A DNA stretch of 51,458 nt from Saprospiraceae bacterium. Lineage in GTDB: Bacteria; Bacteroidota; Bacteroidia; Chitinophagales; Saprospiraceae. The notes under the pieces are model-generated. The model had not been told where the DNA came from. It worked only from the letters and a program-made list of their open reading frames with translations, and did not search any database. The DNA lies in the NCBI GenBank assembly GCA_027486765.1, contig JAIXOO010000382.1:1-51458 (forward strand). The letters are read 5' to 3'. Both the position numbers and the translations under genes were made by a program. Of this stretch, positions 26,013 through 33,375 are shown piece after piece; within the stretch, counting starts at the first letter, position 1; each line of letters opens with the position of its first letter.

Positions 26013-26792
26013 CTACAAATGGTCCCCCAACACCCCCATCCCAAACAACGCAAAATCATACTTCACCGGATCCCCCGCATCAAAACCCTGTAATACCTCA
26101 CTCAATTCCAGTACCGCTCCCCAATCCGTCTGCTTTCGTTCCAACAACCCAAAACGCCTGGCTACCCGATCCACGTGCACATCCAGCGGAATCAACAACT
26201 GCGCTGGCGAAATCCTGTCCCAAATCCCAAAATCGACGCCCTTGTTGTCTTTGCGCACCATCCAGCGCAGGAACATGTTCAGGCGTTTGCAGGTGGAGCC
26301 GCGCAGGGGCGTGGGAATGTGTTTGCGCGTACGATCGGGCGCATCCGGCAAGGCAAAAAACAATTGTTGAAAACCCGCCAGCGCCGCCTCGGTGTGTGGC
26401 GCAGTAGGGGAGAGGTGCCGCGCAAAAGCATCTTCCAGGGAATCGTGATGGCGGTAATAGTGCTGAAAAAATTCAAGAAAATACAAGGTGTCCGTAGCCT
26501 GGAAGGTGCGGTGTTTGAAGTCAAGAAAGGCTTTGCGGTCTTCTTCCTGGTGATTCAGGATAAAATCATAGGGCGCTCCATCCATCAGTTCCACCAGTTT
26601 ATGGGCATTGTTGATGATGGTTTTGCGTTGGCCCCAAGCGAGCATAGCCGTCCAGAAGCCCATGATCTCGCGGTCTTGTTTGAGGCTGAACAGATGGGGA
26701 ATGGAAATGGGGTCGGACTCAATAAAACCGGGGCGGTTGTATTGATCGACGGCGGCTTCGAGTAGCTGGTATAGGTCTTCGTGTAGATTCAT
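26013..26792 (-). CDS. TIGR02757 (DUF2400) family protein
   Basis: 259 residues of the conserved Bacteroidota family TIGR02757/DUF2400, function unknown. Family features seen: DPISIPHLFSLKQDREIMGF, GQRKTIINNAHKLVELMDG, CKRLNMFLRWMVRKDNKGVD, and LLIPLDVHVDRVARRFGLL. Members look like helix-hairpin-helix DNA-glycosylase relatives, but the reaction has not been shown, so that is only inference. Predicted cytoplasmic, no signal peptide. It lies downstream of recX on the minus strand, with a word-array repeat between them. Confidence 0.88.
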   Translation of the reverse strand: MNLHEDLYQLLEAAVDQYNRPGFIESDPISIPHLFSLKQDREIMGFWTAMLAWGQRKTIINNAHKLVELMDGAPYDFILNHQEEDRKAFLDFKHRTFQATDTLYFLEFFQHYYRHHDSLEDAFARHLSPTAPHTEAALAGFQQLFFALPDAPDRTRKHIPTPLRGSTCKRLNMFLRWMVRKDNKGVDFGIWDRISPAQLLIPLDVHVDRVARRFGLLERKQTDWGAVLELSEVLQGFDAGDPVKYDFALFGMGVLGDHL

Positions 26793-26801
26793 GCTTTGTT
26801 T

Positions 26802-26913
26802 AGGTTGAGGAAGGTTTAGGGAGGTTGAGAAGGTTTAGGCTACCGCGAGCGACTTATACACAATCATTGCCTTAGTCGCTCGCGGTAGCCTAAACCTCCT
26901 AAACCTTCTCAAC
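26802..26913. repeat. GGTTTAG/GGTTGAG word-array inverted repeat with GCGGTAGCC apex
   Basis: Left words (GGTTGAGG, GGTTTAGG, GGTTGAGA) lead into a 23-bp perfect stem, 26831-26853 with 26875-26897. The apex contains CTACCGCGAGCGAC and GTCGCTCGCGGTAG. The right arm repeats the words inverted, with one extra unit, and contains the recX stop codon (26909-26911). It belongs to the family with 29408-29516 and 41596-41727. Confidence 0.9.
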
Positions 26914-27373
26914 TTTCTTTTAGGACTCTCCAAATCAATTCCGACTCATACCCCTTGCGCATGGCGTACTGAGCCGTTTTTTGTTGGGCGGTAAAATTAT
27001 CTTCTCCGTGCAGTTCTGCCAGTTTTTTAGTGATGATTTTTTCGAGGGTAGCCAGATAATCCGCCTCATCAATTTCCTCCATACCCTTGCGGATACAATA
27101 AGCCGATACCTTGCGCATTTTGAGTTCCTGCTGAATGCGGTTGCGGCCCCAGGATTTGGTGCGGAATTTGCCTCGGGCATAGGCGCGGGCGAACCGTTCT
27201 TCGTTCAGGTAGTTTTCAGAGATCAGCTCGGCAATGATCTCCTCCAGGGTATCGCCATATACGGAGATTTCCAATAGTTTTTGACGGACTTCGCTGTGGC
27301 AACGTTCCTGAAAAGCGCAATAGCGTTGCATTTTTTGCAGTGCCACTTCTTTGCCGGGAAAAGGTTTTTGCAA
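26909..27373 (-). CDS. recX: RecX regulatory protein
   Basis: 154 residues if a TTG start at 27371-27373 is used. RecX binds RecA filaments and modulates recombination. Seen: QRYCAFQERCHSEVRQKL, ISENYLNEERFARAYARGKF, SWGRNRIQQELKMRKV and the C-terminal MRKGYESELIWRVLKE, all standard RecX helical-repeat wording. The nearest ATG is at 27329-27331 (140 residues) but would remove part of the conserved opening helix, and no upstream in-frame ATG exists. Start uncertain. The stop codon sits inside an intergenic repeat arm. recA is not in this window. Confidence 0.9.
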   Translation of the reverse strand: MQKPFPGKEVALQKMQRYCAFQERCHSEVRQKLLEISVYGDTLEEIIAELISENYLNEERFARAYARGKFRTKSWGRNRIQQELKMRKVSAYCIRKGMEEIDEADYLATLEKIITKKLAELHGEDNFTAQQKTAQYAMRKGYESELIWRVLKES

Positions 27374-27468
27374 AATTAAAGGTTTTTTAATGTGTAAATT
27401 TTTTGCCTCGAATTATACGCCTTATTTTAGCCAAAGCTAAAACACACTCAAAAAATCAAAATTTAAAA

Positions 27469-28293
27469 ATGGAACCAACACAAGTTACAGAAAAGGCGAG
27501 CAAATTTATGGAATTCGCCACGAATTTTGCCCCAAAATTAGCCGGCGCTCTTCTCGTTTTGCTGATCGGACTTTGGATCTGCAATTGGATTGTGGCGATC
27601 ATGAGCCGCCGAATGGAAAAGACCAAAGTGGATCAAAGTTTACGCCCCTTTTTGCTCAGTTTGGTCAGTGTATTGCTCAAAGTGATGGTGGTGTTCAGTG
27701 CCGCCGGGATTGTCGGCATTCAAACCACTTCTTTTGTTGCCGTTTTGGGCGCAGCGGGTTTGGCGGTAGGTCTGGCACTACAGGGCAGTTTGAGTAATTT
27801 TGCCTCTGGAGTGTTGGTTTTGTTGTTTCGGCCTTACCGGGTAGGCGACTTGATTACTGCTCAAGGTTTCAATGGGGTAGTGAAAGAAATCCAAATTTTC
27901 ACGACCATACTGACGACTCCGGACAACCGGACCATCATCATCCCCAATTCGGCGATTACCAGTGGGGCGATTGAAAACTTGAGTTTAGCCGGGACGCGGG
28001 TGTTGGAAACTTTGGTTCCGATCGATCCTACTGAAGACATGGTTAAAGTACGACGGATTTTTGAAGAGGTAGCAAAGCAGTCGCCTGGCTATTTAGCTGA
28101 ACTGCCGATTACCGCACCAGTCGTAGATTTGTCACCAACGGCCACAACTCTGGCTTTTCGCTATAGTGTAGTGCCCGATATTTATCTGGATGCCCAGGCT
28201 TATGCCAAAGAAGCGGTGCGCAAGCGCTTCCAGGCAGAGGGTATTTCTGGTGAGCATGAGCCAGTGATGGAGGTGAAGTTGGTACAGCAATAA
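27469..28293 (+). CDS. MscS-family mechanosensitive ion channel
   Basis: 274 residues from the ATG at 27469 (MEPTQVTEKASKFME); the ORF opens earlier at 27403, but that part is leader-like. It releases solutes on membrane tension. Seen: membrane helices (LAGALLVLLIGLWICNWIV and FLLSLVSVLLKVMVVFSAAG) and the pore-lining third helix, in which AVLGAAGLAVGLALQGSLSN precedes FASGVLVLLFRPYRVGD. A beta/alpha C-terminal domain with NRTIIIPNSAITSGAIENLS follows. It has the common small-conductance (MscS) length and layout. It is divergent from recX and convergent with the TM2 gene. Confidence 0.92.
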   Translation: MEPTQVTEKASKFMEFATNFAPKLAGALLVLLIGLWICNWIVAIMSRRMEKTKVDQSLRPFLLSLVSVLLKVMVVFSAAGIVGIQTTSFVAVLGAAGLAVGLALQGSLSNFASGVLVLLFRPYRVGDLITAQGFNGVVKEIQIFTTILTTPDNRTIIIPNSAITSGAIENLSLAGTRVLETLVPIDPTEDMVKVRRIFEEVAKQSPGYLAELPITAPVVDLSPTATTLAFRYSVVPDIYLDAQAYAKEAVRKRFQAEGISGEHEPVMEVKLVQQ

Positions 28294-28316
28294 CACCAGG
28301 AAAGAATTTTATATTT

Positions 28317-28431
28317 CTCAGGTGACTCCTTTAGTGACTTAGGTTTCTTAGGTGGTGAAAAGCCAGAACCTGCGTAGCAGGTCAATATTTCACCACCTAA
28401 GAAACCTAAGTCACCAAAGAGGCACCTTAGG
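28317..28431. repeat. TTAGGTGG word-array inverted repeat, convergent junction
   Basis: 44-base arms at 28317-28360 and 28388-28431 are complementary with few mismatches. The apex holds a small hairpin ACCTGC-GTA-GCAGGT (28368-28382). Words such as TTCTTAGG and GACTTAGG dominate. The right arm supplies the TM2 gene stop codon (28427-28429). The same arms and apex type recur at 42649-42762. Confidence 0.9.
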
Positions 28432-29275
28432 ACAGCAACTTCCGCTTCTGCGCCACAAACTCCTCCTCCGTGATTAAACCCTTCTCCCGCAAATCACCCA
28501 GGTGCAACACTTCATCCAGCACGTCTTTGGTATCATTGCTCGAACTGGGAGCATTCACTTGAGTATCCAAAAGATTCGGTTCAGCCGGGGGTAATTGTTT
28601 GACAATGCGGTACCCATTGGCTACAAAGGACTCAAACTCGGGTTGTTTGCGCAGAAAAGTCAAAGCTTGATGAGACTGTATCTTGGAGATGTCACTGAAC
28701 CCATTTTCGATGGCTTTTTCCAAACTTAGTAGGGCTTGCCCGGTGTTTTCAATCATGGAATAACAACAAGCCAGGTTGAAATGCACACTGGGTGAGGTGA
28801 GGTTGTCTTCCAGCGCTTTCACGAAAGATTCAATCGCACCCTCAAAATCCATACTGCGGAATTGCTCGATTCCGATGCGTTTGAAAAAATCTTCCTTTTT
28901 GGTTTCTTTTTTCCCGGCTTTGGACCCTTGAGGAGCTTTACCGGTTCGCAGCGGTTTCTCCATCAGAGCGGCAGGATCGGCCTCACTTTCTGCTTCGTCG
29001 TAGTAGGTTTCACCTTGGGTTTGTTGCAGGCGCTTTTTGTTGTATTTTTCGTCGAAATCCTCGGTGGGCATCACGAAGAACAACAAGGCATCAACTAAGC
29101 CCAATACCATTGGGATGAGGAAGGCCGGCCCTTCACCATCAGCAGTAATCATGATGGTGATGAAAGCGAGGGCCATGTACATCACTCCTTGCCACCAGCG
29201 TTGCAAATAGAAGCGGTGCACACCAAACATGCCTGCAAACAGGGCCAAAAACGCAGCTACAATTTTATTTTTCAT
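28427..29275 (-). CDS. TM2-domain protein with TPR-like and SHOCT-like regions
   Basis: 282 residues. The N-terminal TM2 module has KNKIVAAFLALFAGMFGVHRF followed by YLQRWWQGV, then a second helix; TM2 proteins place two membrane spans with a short loop. The middle, after a lysine-rich hinge (KAGKKETKKEDFFKRIG), has a TPR-like segment (FEGAIESFVKALEDNLTSPS and VHFNLACCYSMIENTGQALL). The C-terminal SHOCT-like motif LREKGLITEEEFVAQKRKLL ends the protein. It starts 247 bases from the dynamin-like gene, with a word array between them. Exact role unknown; inner-membrane scaffold is a guess. Confidence 0.78.
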   Translation of the reverse strand: MKNKIVAAFLALFAGMFGVHRFYLQRWWQGVMYMALAFITIMITADGEGPAFLIPMVLGLVDALLFFVMPTEDFDEKYNKKRLQQTQGETYYDEAESEADPAALMEKPLRTGKAPQGSKAGKKETKKEDFFKRIGIEQFRSMDFEGAIESFVKALEDNLTSPSVHFNLACCYSMIENTGQALLSLEKAIENGFSDISKIQSHQALTFLRKQPEFESFVANGYRIVKQLPPAEPNLLDTQVNAPSSSNDTKDVLDEVLHLGDLREKGLITEEEFVAQKRKLLS

Positions 29276-29407
29276 ACCAAACGGGTGAAGGCTAAGACCA
29301 AATGGTCGGGTCTATATAATCAAAATCAATGTTTGTAAAGTTAAGTTTTTTTCCGTTGAAGGTAAAAAAAGATTAGTCCAAATAGCGATTTGGATAGAAG
29401 TTTAGAT

Positions 29408-29516
29408 GGTTTAGGAAGGTTGAGAAGGTTTAGGCTCCGCGAGCGACTTGGATACGACATTGTCAACCCTGCGTGCGGTAGCCTAAACCTTCTCAACCTC
29501 CCTAAACCTTCTCAAC
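29408..29516. repeat. GGTTTAG/GGTTGAG word-array inverted repeat with GCGGTAGCC apex
   Basis: Left words 29408-29447 (GGTTTAGG, GGTTGAGA) and right words 29473-29516 (inverse) flank an apex CTCCGCGAGCGAC...GCGTGCGGTAGCC. GCGGTAGCC is at 29475-29483. The right arm ends 6 bases before the stop of the dynamin-like gene. Same family as 26802-26913 and 41596-41727. Confidence 0.88.
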
Positions 29517-29522
29517 TTTGCT

Positions 29523-31253
29523 TTACATTCTAGCCAGCATCGCCTGAATTTCCATATCCAAAGTGCCAAATTGATTGCTGATCACGGCCTGTTCTTGATT
29601 GAGGACGGCGAGTTGTTCCTTTTCTTTGTCGAGCATCAAGTCAAAAGGATCAAAATTGCTGTCGATGCGCTCTTTCAAGCGTTTGATGTATTGCTTGAGC
29701 TGAGCATTGACATCCGTTTCGATTTTTTCACGGCCCCGGACAATTTCATGTTGAAAACCCTCAATGATCTTGCGGCGTTTCCCGCTGGTGGCAAAGCCTG
29801 CAAAAAGGATCCCGATCGTGGTAAGCACTCCGCCGGTGATGTCAAAAACTGCCCCCTGGGTAATGGCAGCCAAGATCAAACCAATCACCGCGATGCCACT
29901 CCCGGTAGCAAAGGAACTGGGCAGGGGTGTTTTGTCTGGAAATAAACTTTGATCGGTAAAACTTTCACTTTTTTTGATGAAGTCTTCAAATTTTTCCTGC
30001 AATTCCCGAAAAATGTTGTGCCGACGTTCGGCGATCGCGCTGAATATTTCGTGGTCGTTGTGCAACAAATTTTTGCTGGTATGGATTTTGAGATCGATTA
30101 GTTTGGCCATTTGTTGCACATTGTCGGCCAGGTCGTTGATGCCATCATGGAGTTTCTCGCGGAGGGTGGTATTCAGGTTTTGTTCTAAATCTTTAGCCAG
30201 GGTTTCCAACCATTCTTTAGCCGAAGTTTTTTTGGTAAAAATGGAAGAAATGGAGCGCTGGATCAGCGAAAAGAAGGACAAACCATTGCGCAACTCACTT
30301 TCCTTGGCCTGGGTAGCGCGGTCGTAACCAGCGAGGATGTTTTCCACCAATTGATCAACCTGACGATAAGACTTTAATTCCTGGTTGTCGAGGGTATTTT
30401 TGATGTCTTTGCGAAACTCCACGTCGGCTTCCCATTGGCGTTGGCGCAAATCCAGGCCCTCGCGGATACTGTCATTGATGCGCAAACAGGTACTGACACT
30501 GTTGCCTAGCTTGAGTACGGGGGCTTTTCCCCCGGTGATGTTCTCCAGGATGTAATGGCGGACGGGGATGAACCCACTTTCGGTTTTGTTGCCATCCTTT
30601 TCCAACTTGGCAGAAGTGGCAAAAATGAGTGGATTGTTGATGCCTTGTTTTTCGGCATAATCGTGTACTCCTTTGATGTTGACCTCCAGATCTTCTGCCG
30701 ACATCAAGTCCTTTTGTTGCAACACAAAAATGATCTTTTTGCGCCAGTCATCGTGGATGAATTTGAAGAAATCCCAGGCTGATTGGCGATAGGGGTTTTT
30801 GGCTTCAAAAACAAAGACGATCAGGTCTGAAGCGGGAATGAAGGATTCTGTAATCTCCTGATGGTGCTCTACGATGGTGTTGGTACCGGGTGTATCTACG
30901 ATGGCTACTTCCTTGAGGATATCGACCGGGATCAGGATTTTTTTCAAATAGGGGTTGATGACGATGATTTCTTCCTTTTCACCATATACAATTTGCTGAA
31001 TGGTATCGGTCATCGGCTGAGGTGCCACCTTGGTGATTTCCCGGTCGGTTTGCAAGAGGGCATTGATGAAGCTACTTTTGCCCGCCTTCACCTCTCCTAC
31101 GATCACAAACATGAAGGGGTCGTTGATGCGGTTGCGCAAGTCGCTTACCGTCTTGGCCAGATCGTTGTGGTTGATGCGAATGGTCAGTTCGTGCAGGTCT
31201 TTTACGGCTTCGTCGATACGTGCCCGAAGAGCTATGGTACTTGGGTTAATCAT
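29523..31253 (-). CDS. Dynamin-family GTPase
   Basis: 576 residues. GTPase signature: P-loop GEVKAGKSSFINALLQ at about residue 52; switch-like threonine in the APQPMTDTIQQ region; G3 in AIVDTPGTNTIVEHHQE; and G4-like LQQKDLMSAED. Long helical stalk regions follow, with a C-terminal double hydrophobic hairpin (SGIAVIGLILAAITQGAVFD and VLTTIGILFAGFATS) that probably inserts in membrane. This matches bacterial dynamin-like proteins used in membrane remodelling or stress. Only one gene is found here; some bacteria have pairs. Cytoplasmic, membrane-associated. Confidence 0.88.
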   Translation of the reverse strand: MINPSTIALRARIDEAVKDLHELTIRINHNDLAKTVSDLRNRINDPFMFVIVGEVKAGKSSFINALLQTDREITKVAPQPMTDTIQQIVYGEKEEIIVINPYLKKILIPVDILKEVAIVDTPGTNTIVEHHQEITESFIPASDLIVFVFEAKNPYRQSAWDFFKFIHDDWRKKIIFVLQQKDLMSAEDLEVNIKGVHDYAEKQGINNPLIFATSAKLEKDGNKTESGFIPVRHYILENITGGKAPVLKLGNSVSTCLRINDSIREGLDLRQRQWEADVEFRKDIKNTLDNQELKSYRQVDQLVENILAGYDRATQAKESELRNGLSFFSLIQRSISSIFTKKTSAKEWLETLAKDLEQNLNTTLREKLHDGINDLADNVQQMAKLIDLKIHTSKNLLHNDHEIFSAIAERRHNIFRELQEKFEDFIKKSESFTDQSLFPDKTPLPSSFATGSGIAVIGLILAAITQGAVFDITGGVLTTIGILFAGFATSGKRRKIIEGFQHEIVRGREKIETDVNAQLKQYIKRLKERIDSNFDPFDLMLDKEKEQLAVLNQEQAVISNQFGTLDMEIQAMLARM

Positions 31254-31261
31254 GCGCTTTA

Positions 31262-31362
31262 TGTGCTAATGTGCTGATTTGCTAATGTGCTGATGGGCTA
31301 GCCGCACAAATATAGTGGTTATTTGATAAAGAATGGATGACATTACCCCATCAGCACATTAG
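31262..31362. repeat. GTGCTAAT/GTGCTGAT word-array inverted repeat
   Basis: Four left words in a row (TGTGCTAA, TGTGCTGA, TTGCTAA, TGTGCTGA) face a right arm with 16 bp of perfect pairing (31282-31297 with 31347-31362). Located between the stop of fabH and the start of the dynamin-like gene. Confidence 0.85.
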
Positions 31363-31366
31363 TCAA

Positions 31367-32440
31367 TTACCAACGAATTAAAGCCGAACCCCAGGTGAAG
31401 CCACTACCGAAGGCAGCCAGGCACACCAGGTCACCTTCTTTAACCTTACCCGCTTCCCAGGCTTCACAGAGCGCAATGGGGATAGAAGCAGCGGTGGTGT
31501 TGCCGAAACGCTGGATGTTGTTCCACACCTGGTCATCACTCAGGCCAAGTTTGCCCTGTACAAATTGGCTGATGCGCAGGTTGGCCTGGTGGGGAATAAG
31601 CATATTGATGTCGCTGGGTTTGAGGCCCGTTTTGGCCAGGGCTTCCATGATCACTTCCGGGAACTTTTGCACCGCCATTTTGAACACAAATTGGCCTTCC
31701 ATCACCGGATAAGTATAGGCATTGTCGATCATGGTTTGATTGACAAACACTTCCCCGAATTCCACATCCGGAAAACCGAAATCGCATTCAATCGCCATTT
31801 TATTGAAATGGTAGGCACCGTGAGAACCCGGGCTGATGAGCGCCAGTTTTTCTGCATAAGTACCATCGGAGTGCAAATGGGTGGTGAGTACTCCTTTGTT
31901 TTCTTCCGTAGTAGGTTGCATGACTACGGCCCCAGCGCCATCACCAAAAATCACGGTTACATTGCGGCCCCGGGTTGAAAAATCGAGTCCCATGGAGTGC
32001 ATTTCAGCGCCCACCAAGAGTACATTTTTATACATACCCGTTTTAACAAACTGGTCAGCTACCGACAGACCGTACACAAAACCAGAGCATTGATTGCGGA
32101 TGTCCAAAGCGCCAATTTCGGTTTTGGTGATGCCCAATTCACGCTGAAGCAACACGCCACAACCGGGAAAATAATAATCAGGACTCAGGGTAGCAAAAAT
32201 GATAAAGTCGATATCTTCCTTCTGGATTCCAGCGCGTTCTATGGCGATTTTAGCAGCATGAACCGCCATAGTTGTAGGGGTTTCTTCAAATTTTTTGCCG
32301 TAACGCCGCTCTTGAATTCCGGTTCTTTCCTGAATCCATTCGTCGGTTGTGTCCATGACTCGGGTCAGGTCTTGGTTGGTGACCACGTGTTCCGGGACGT
32401 AATATCCAATCCCAGCAATTTTTGACTGTAACATACCCAT
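31367..32440 (-). CDS. fabH: 3-oxoacyl-ACP synthase III
   Basis: FabH-type ketosynthase, 357 residues, condensing acetyl-CoA (or branched starter) with malonyl-ACP to begin fatty acid synthesis; cytoplasmic. Catalytic triad visible: Cys in DIRNQCSGFVYGL (about residue 118), His in IPHQANLRISQF, and Asn in FGNTTAASIPIAL, with the terminal GSGFTWGSALIRW. The ATG at 32438-32440 gives MGMLQSKIAG; the alternative two residues later would also work. Upstream, a candidate minus-strand -7 box TAACTTTG lies at 32546-32553. Bacteroidota often carry several FabH paralogues, so the starter-unit preference is unclear. Confidence 0.93.
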   Translation of the reverse strand: MGMLQSKIAGIGYYVPEHVVTNQDLTRVMDTTDEWIQERTGIQERRYGKKFEETPTTMAVHAAKIAIERAGIQKEDIDFIIFATLSPDYYFPGCGVLLQRELGITKTEIGALDIRNQCSGFVYGLSVADQFVKTGMYKNVLLVGAEMHSMGLDFSTRGRNVTVIFGDGAGAVVMQPTTEENKGVLTTHLHSDGTYAEKLALISPGSHGAYHFNKMAIECDFGFPDVEFGEVFVNQTMIDNAYTYPVMEGQFVFKMAVQKFPEVIMEALAKTGLKPSDINMLIPHQANLRISQFVQGKLGLSDDQVWNNIQRFGNTTAASIPIALCEAWEAGKVKEGDLVCLAAFGSGFTWGSALIRW

Positions 32441-32645
32441 GTGTATTTTCGAAAATAATGATTGTAAGGTTGAAATTTACCTGAAAAAAAAGCCCAGATT
32501 GGATTTAATTCCAAATTATCATTGGTAAAATGACAATGACGCCTGCAAAGTTATCTTTTCGAAGAAGTTTTAGGCAGGTTTACAATTTTTTTTTACTTTT
32601 CTTTGTTTAAAATTACATAATCACTTGTTTAATATTTTTGACCGA

Positions 32646-33281
32646 ATGGCCCAAATTCACCTAAGCATCATAGAAGACGAGGCGTTGGTACGCGAGAGTT
32701 TATCCGAATTTCTGAGCGCCCAAGCCGAATTCAAAATCCATTCAATAGCCGAGTCTGTCGAAACATTTTTGGCAATTCAGAAAGCAGATGCTCCGCAAAT
32801 CCTGTTGTTGGACATCAATCTTCCCGGGATTTCTGGTTTGGAAGGCATCGATTTACTCCAAAAAAAATACCCAAAGATGGAGATCATTATGCTGACTTCT
32901 TACGAAGAGGAAGAGCATGTTTTTGAAGCCTTGCGCAGAGGGGCAGTTGGTTATCTGTCCAAAAGATCTTCTTTGTTGATGGTTCAGGAAGCAATTCAGA
33001 CAGTGGCTGAAGGAGGCTCATTTATGTCGCCCTCGATCGCGCGACATGTGGTTAATTTTTTCCGCTTTCGGCAAAGGGTAAACAATCCTGATGTAGAGTT
33101 GACGAAGCGACAAAAAGAAATTCTAAGGGAGCTGGTAGATGGCAAAAGTTACAAAATGATTGCCGACGTGTGTGGAATCACCTTAGAAACAGTTCGGGAT
33201 CACATCAAAAAGATTTACAAAAAGTTACATATCAATAGTCGAGGCGAATTGGTTTCGATGTTGTTGGACAAACGAATTTAA
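32646..33281 (+). CDS. LuxR-family response regulator
   Basis: 211 residues from the ATG at 32646 (MAQIHLSIIEDEA). Receiver domain: acidic pocket EDE at 10-12, phosphoacceptor Asp56 in QILLLDINLPG, the T/S of IMLTSYEEEE, and the lysine in GAVGYLSKRSS. A LuxR-type helix-turn-helix follows in the C-terminal half (LTKRQKEILRELVDGKSYKM and IADVCGITLETVRDHIKKIY). Such NarL-like regulators bind DNA after phosphorylation. A -7-like TATTTTTG ends only 5 bases before the ATG, which may indicate a very short leader. It is followed by the probable cognate kinase gene after 94 bases. Confidence 0.92.
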   Translation: MAQIHLSIIEDEALVRESLSEFLSAQAEFKIHSIAESVETFLAIQKADAPQILLLDINLPGISGLEGIDLLQKKYPKMEIIMLTSYEEEEHVFEALRRGAVGYLSKRSSLLMVQEAIQTVAEGGSFMSPSIARHVVNFFRFRQRVNNPDVELTKRQKEILRELVDGKSYKMIADVCGITLETVRDHIKKIYKKLHINSRGELVSMLLDKRI

Positions 33282-33299
33282 ACTTGAACTCTTGACATG

Positions 33300-33307
33300 T
33301 AAATTTG
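33300..33307 (+). promoter_or_regulatory. candidate -7 box for the sensor kinase gene
   Basis: TAAATTTG matches TAnnTTTG, with TTTA at 33277-33280, 19 bases upstream, in place of the usual TTTG. It would give the kinase a separate promoter from the response regulator with a leader of about 60 bases. Confidence 0.35.
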
Positions 33308-33375
33308 TTGAAATCATTTCTTCGCTGGAATTAAAATTCGTTCTATTTTGGAGCTTGAATTATTAGGGGAACTAC

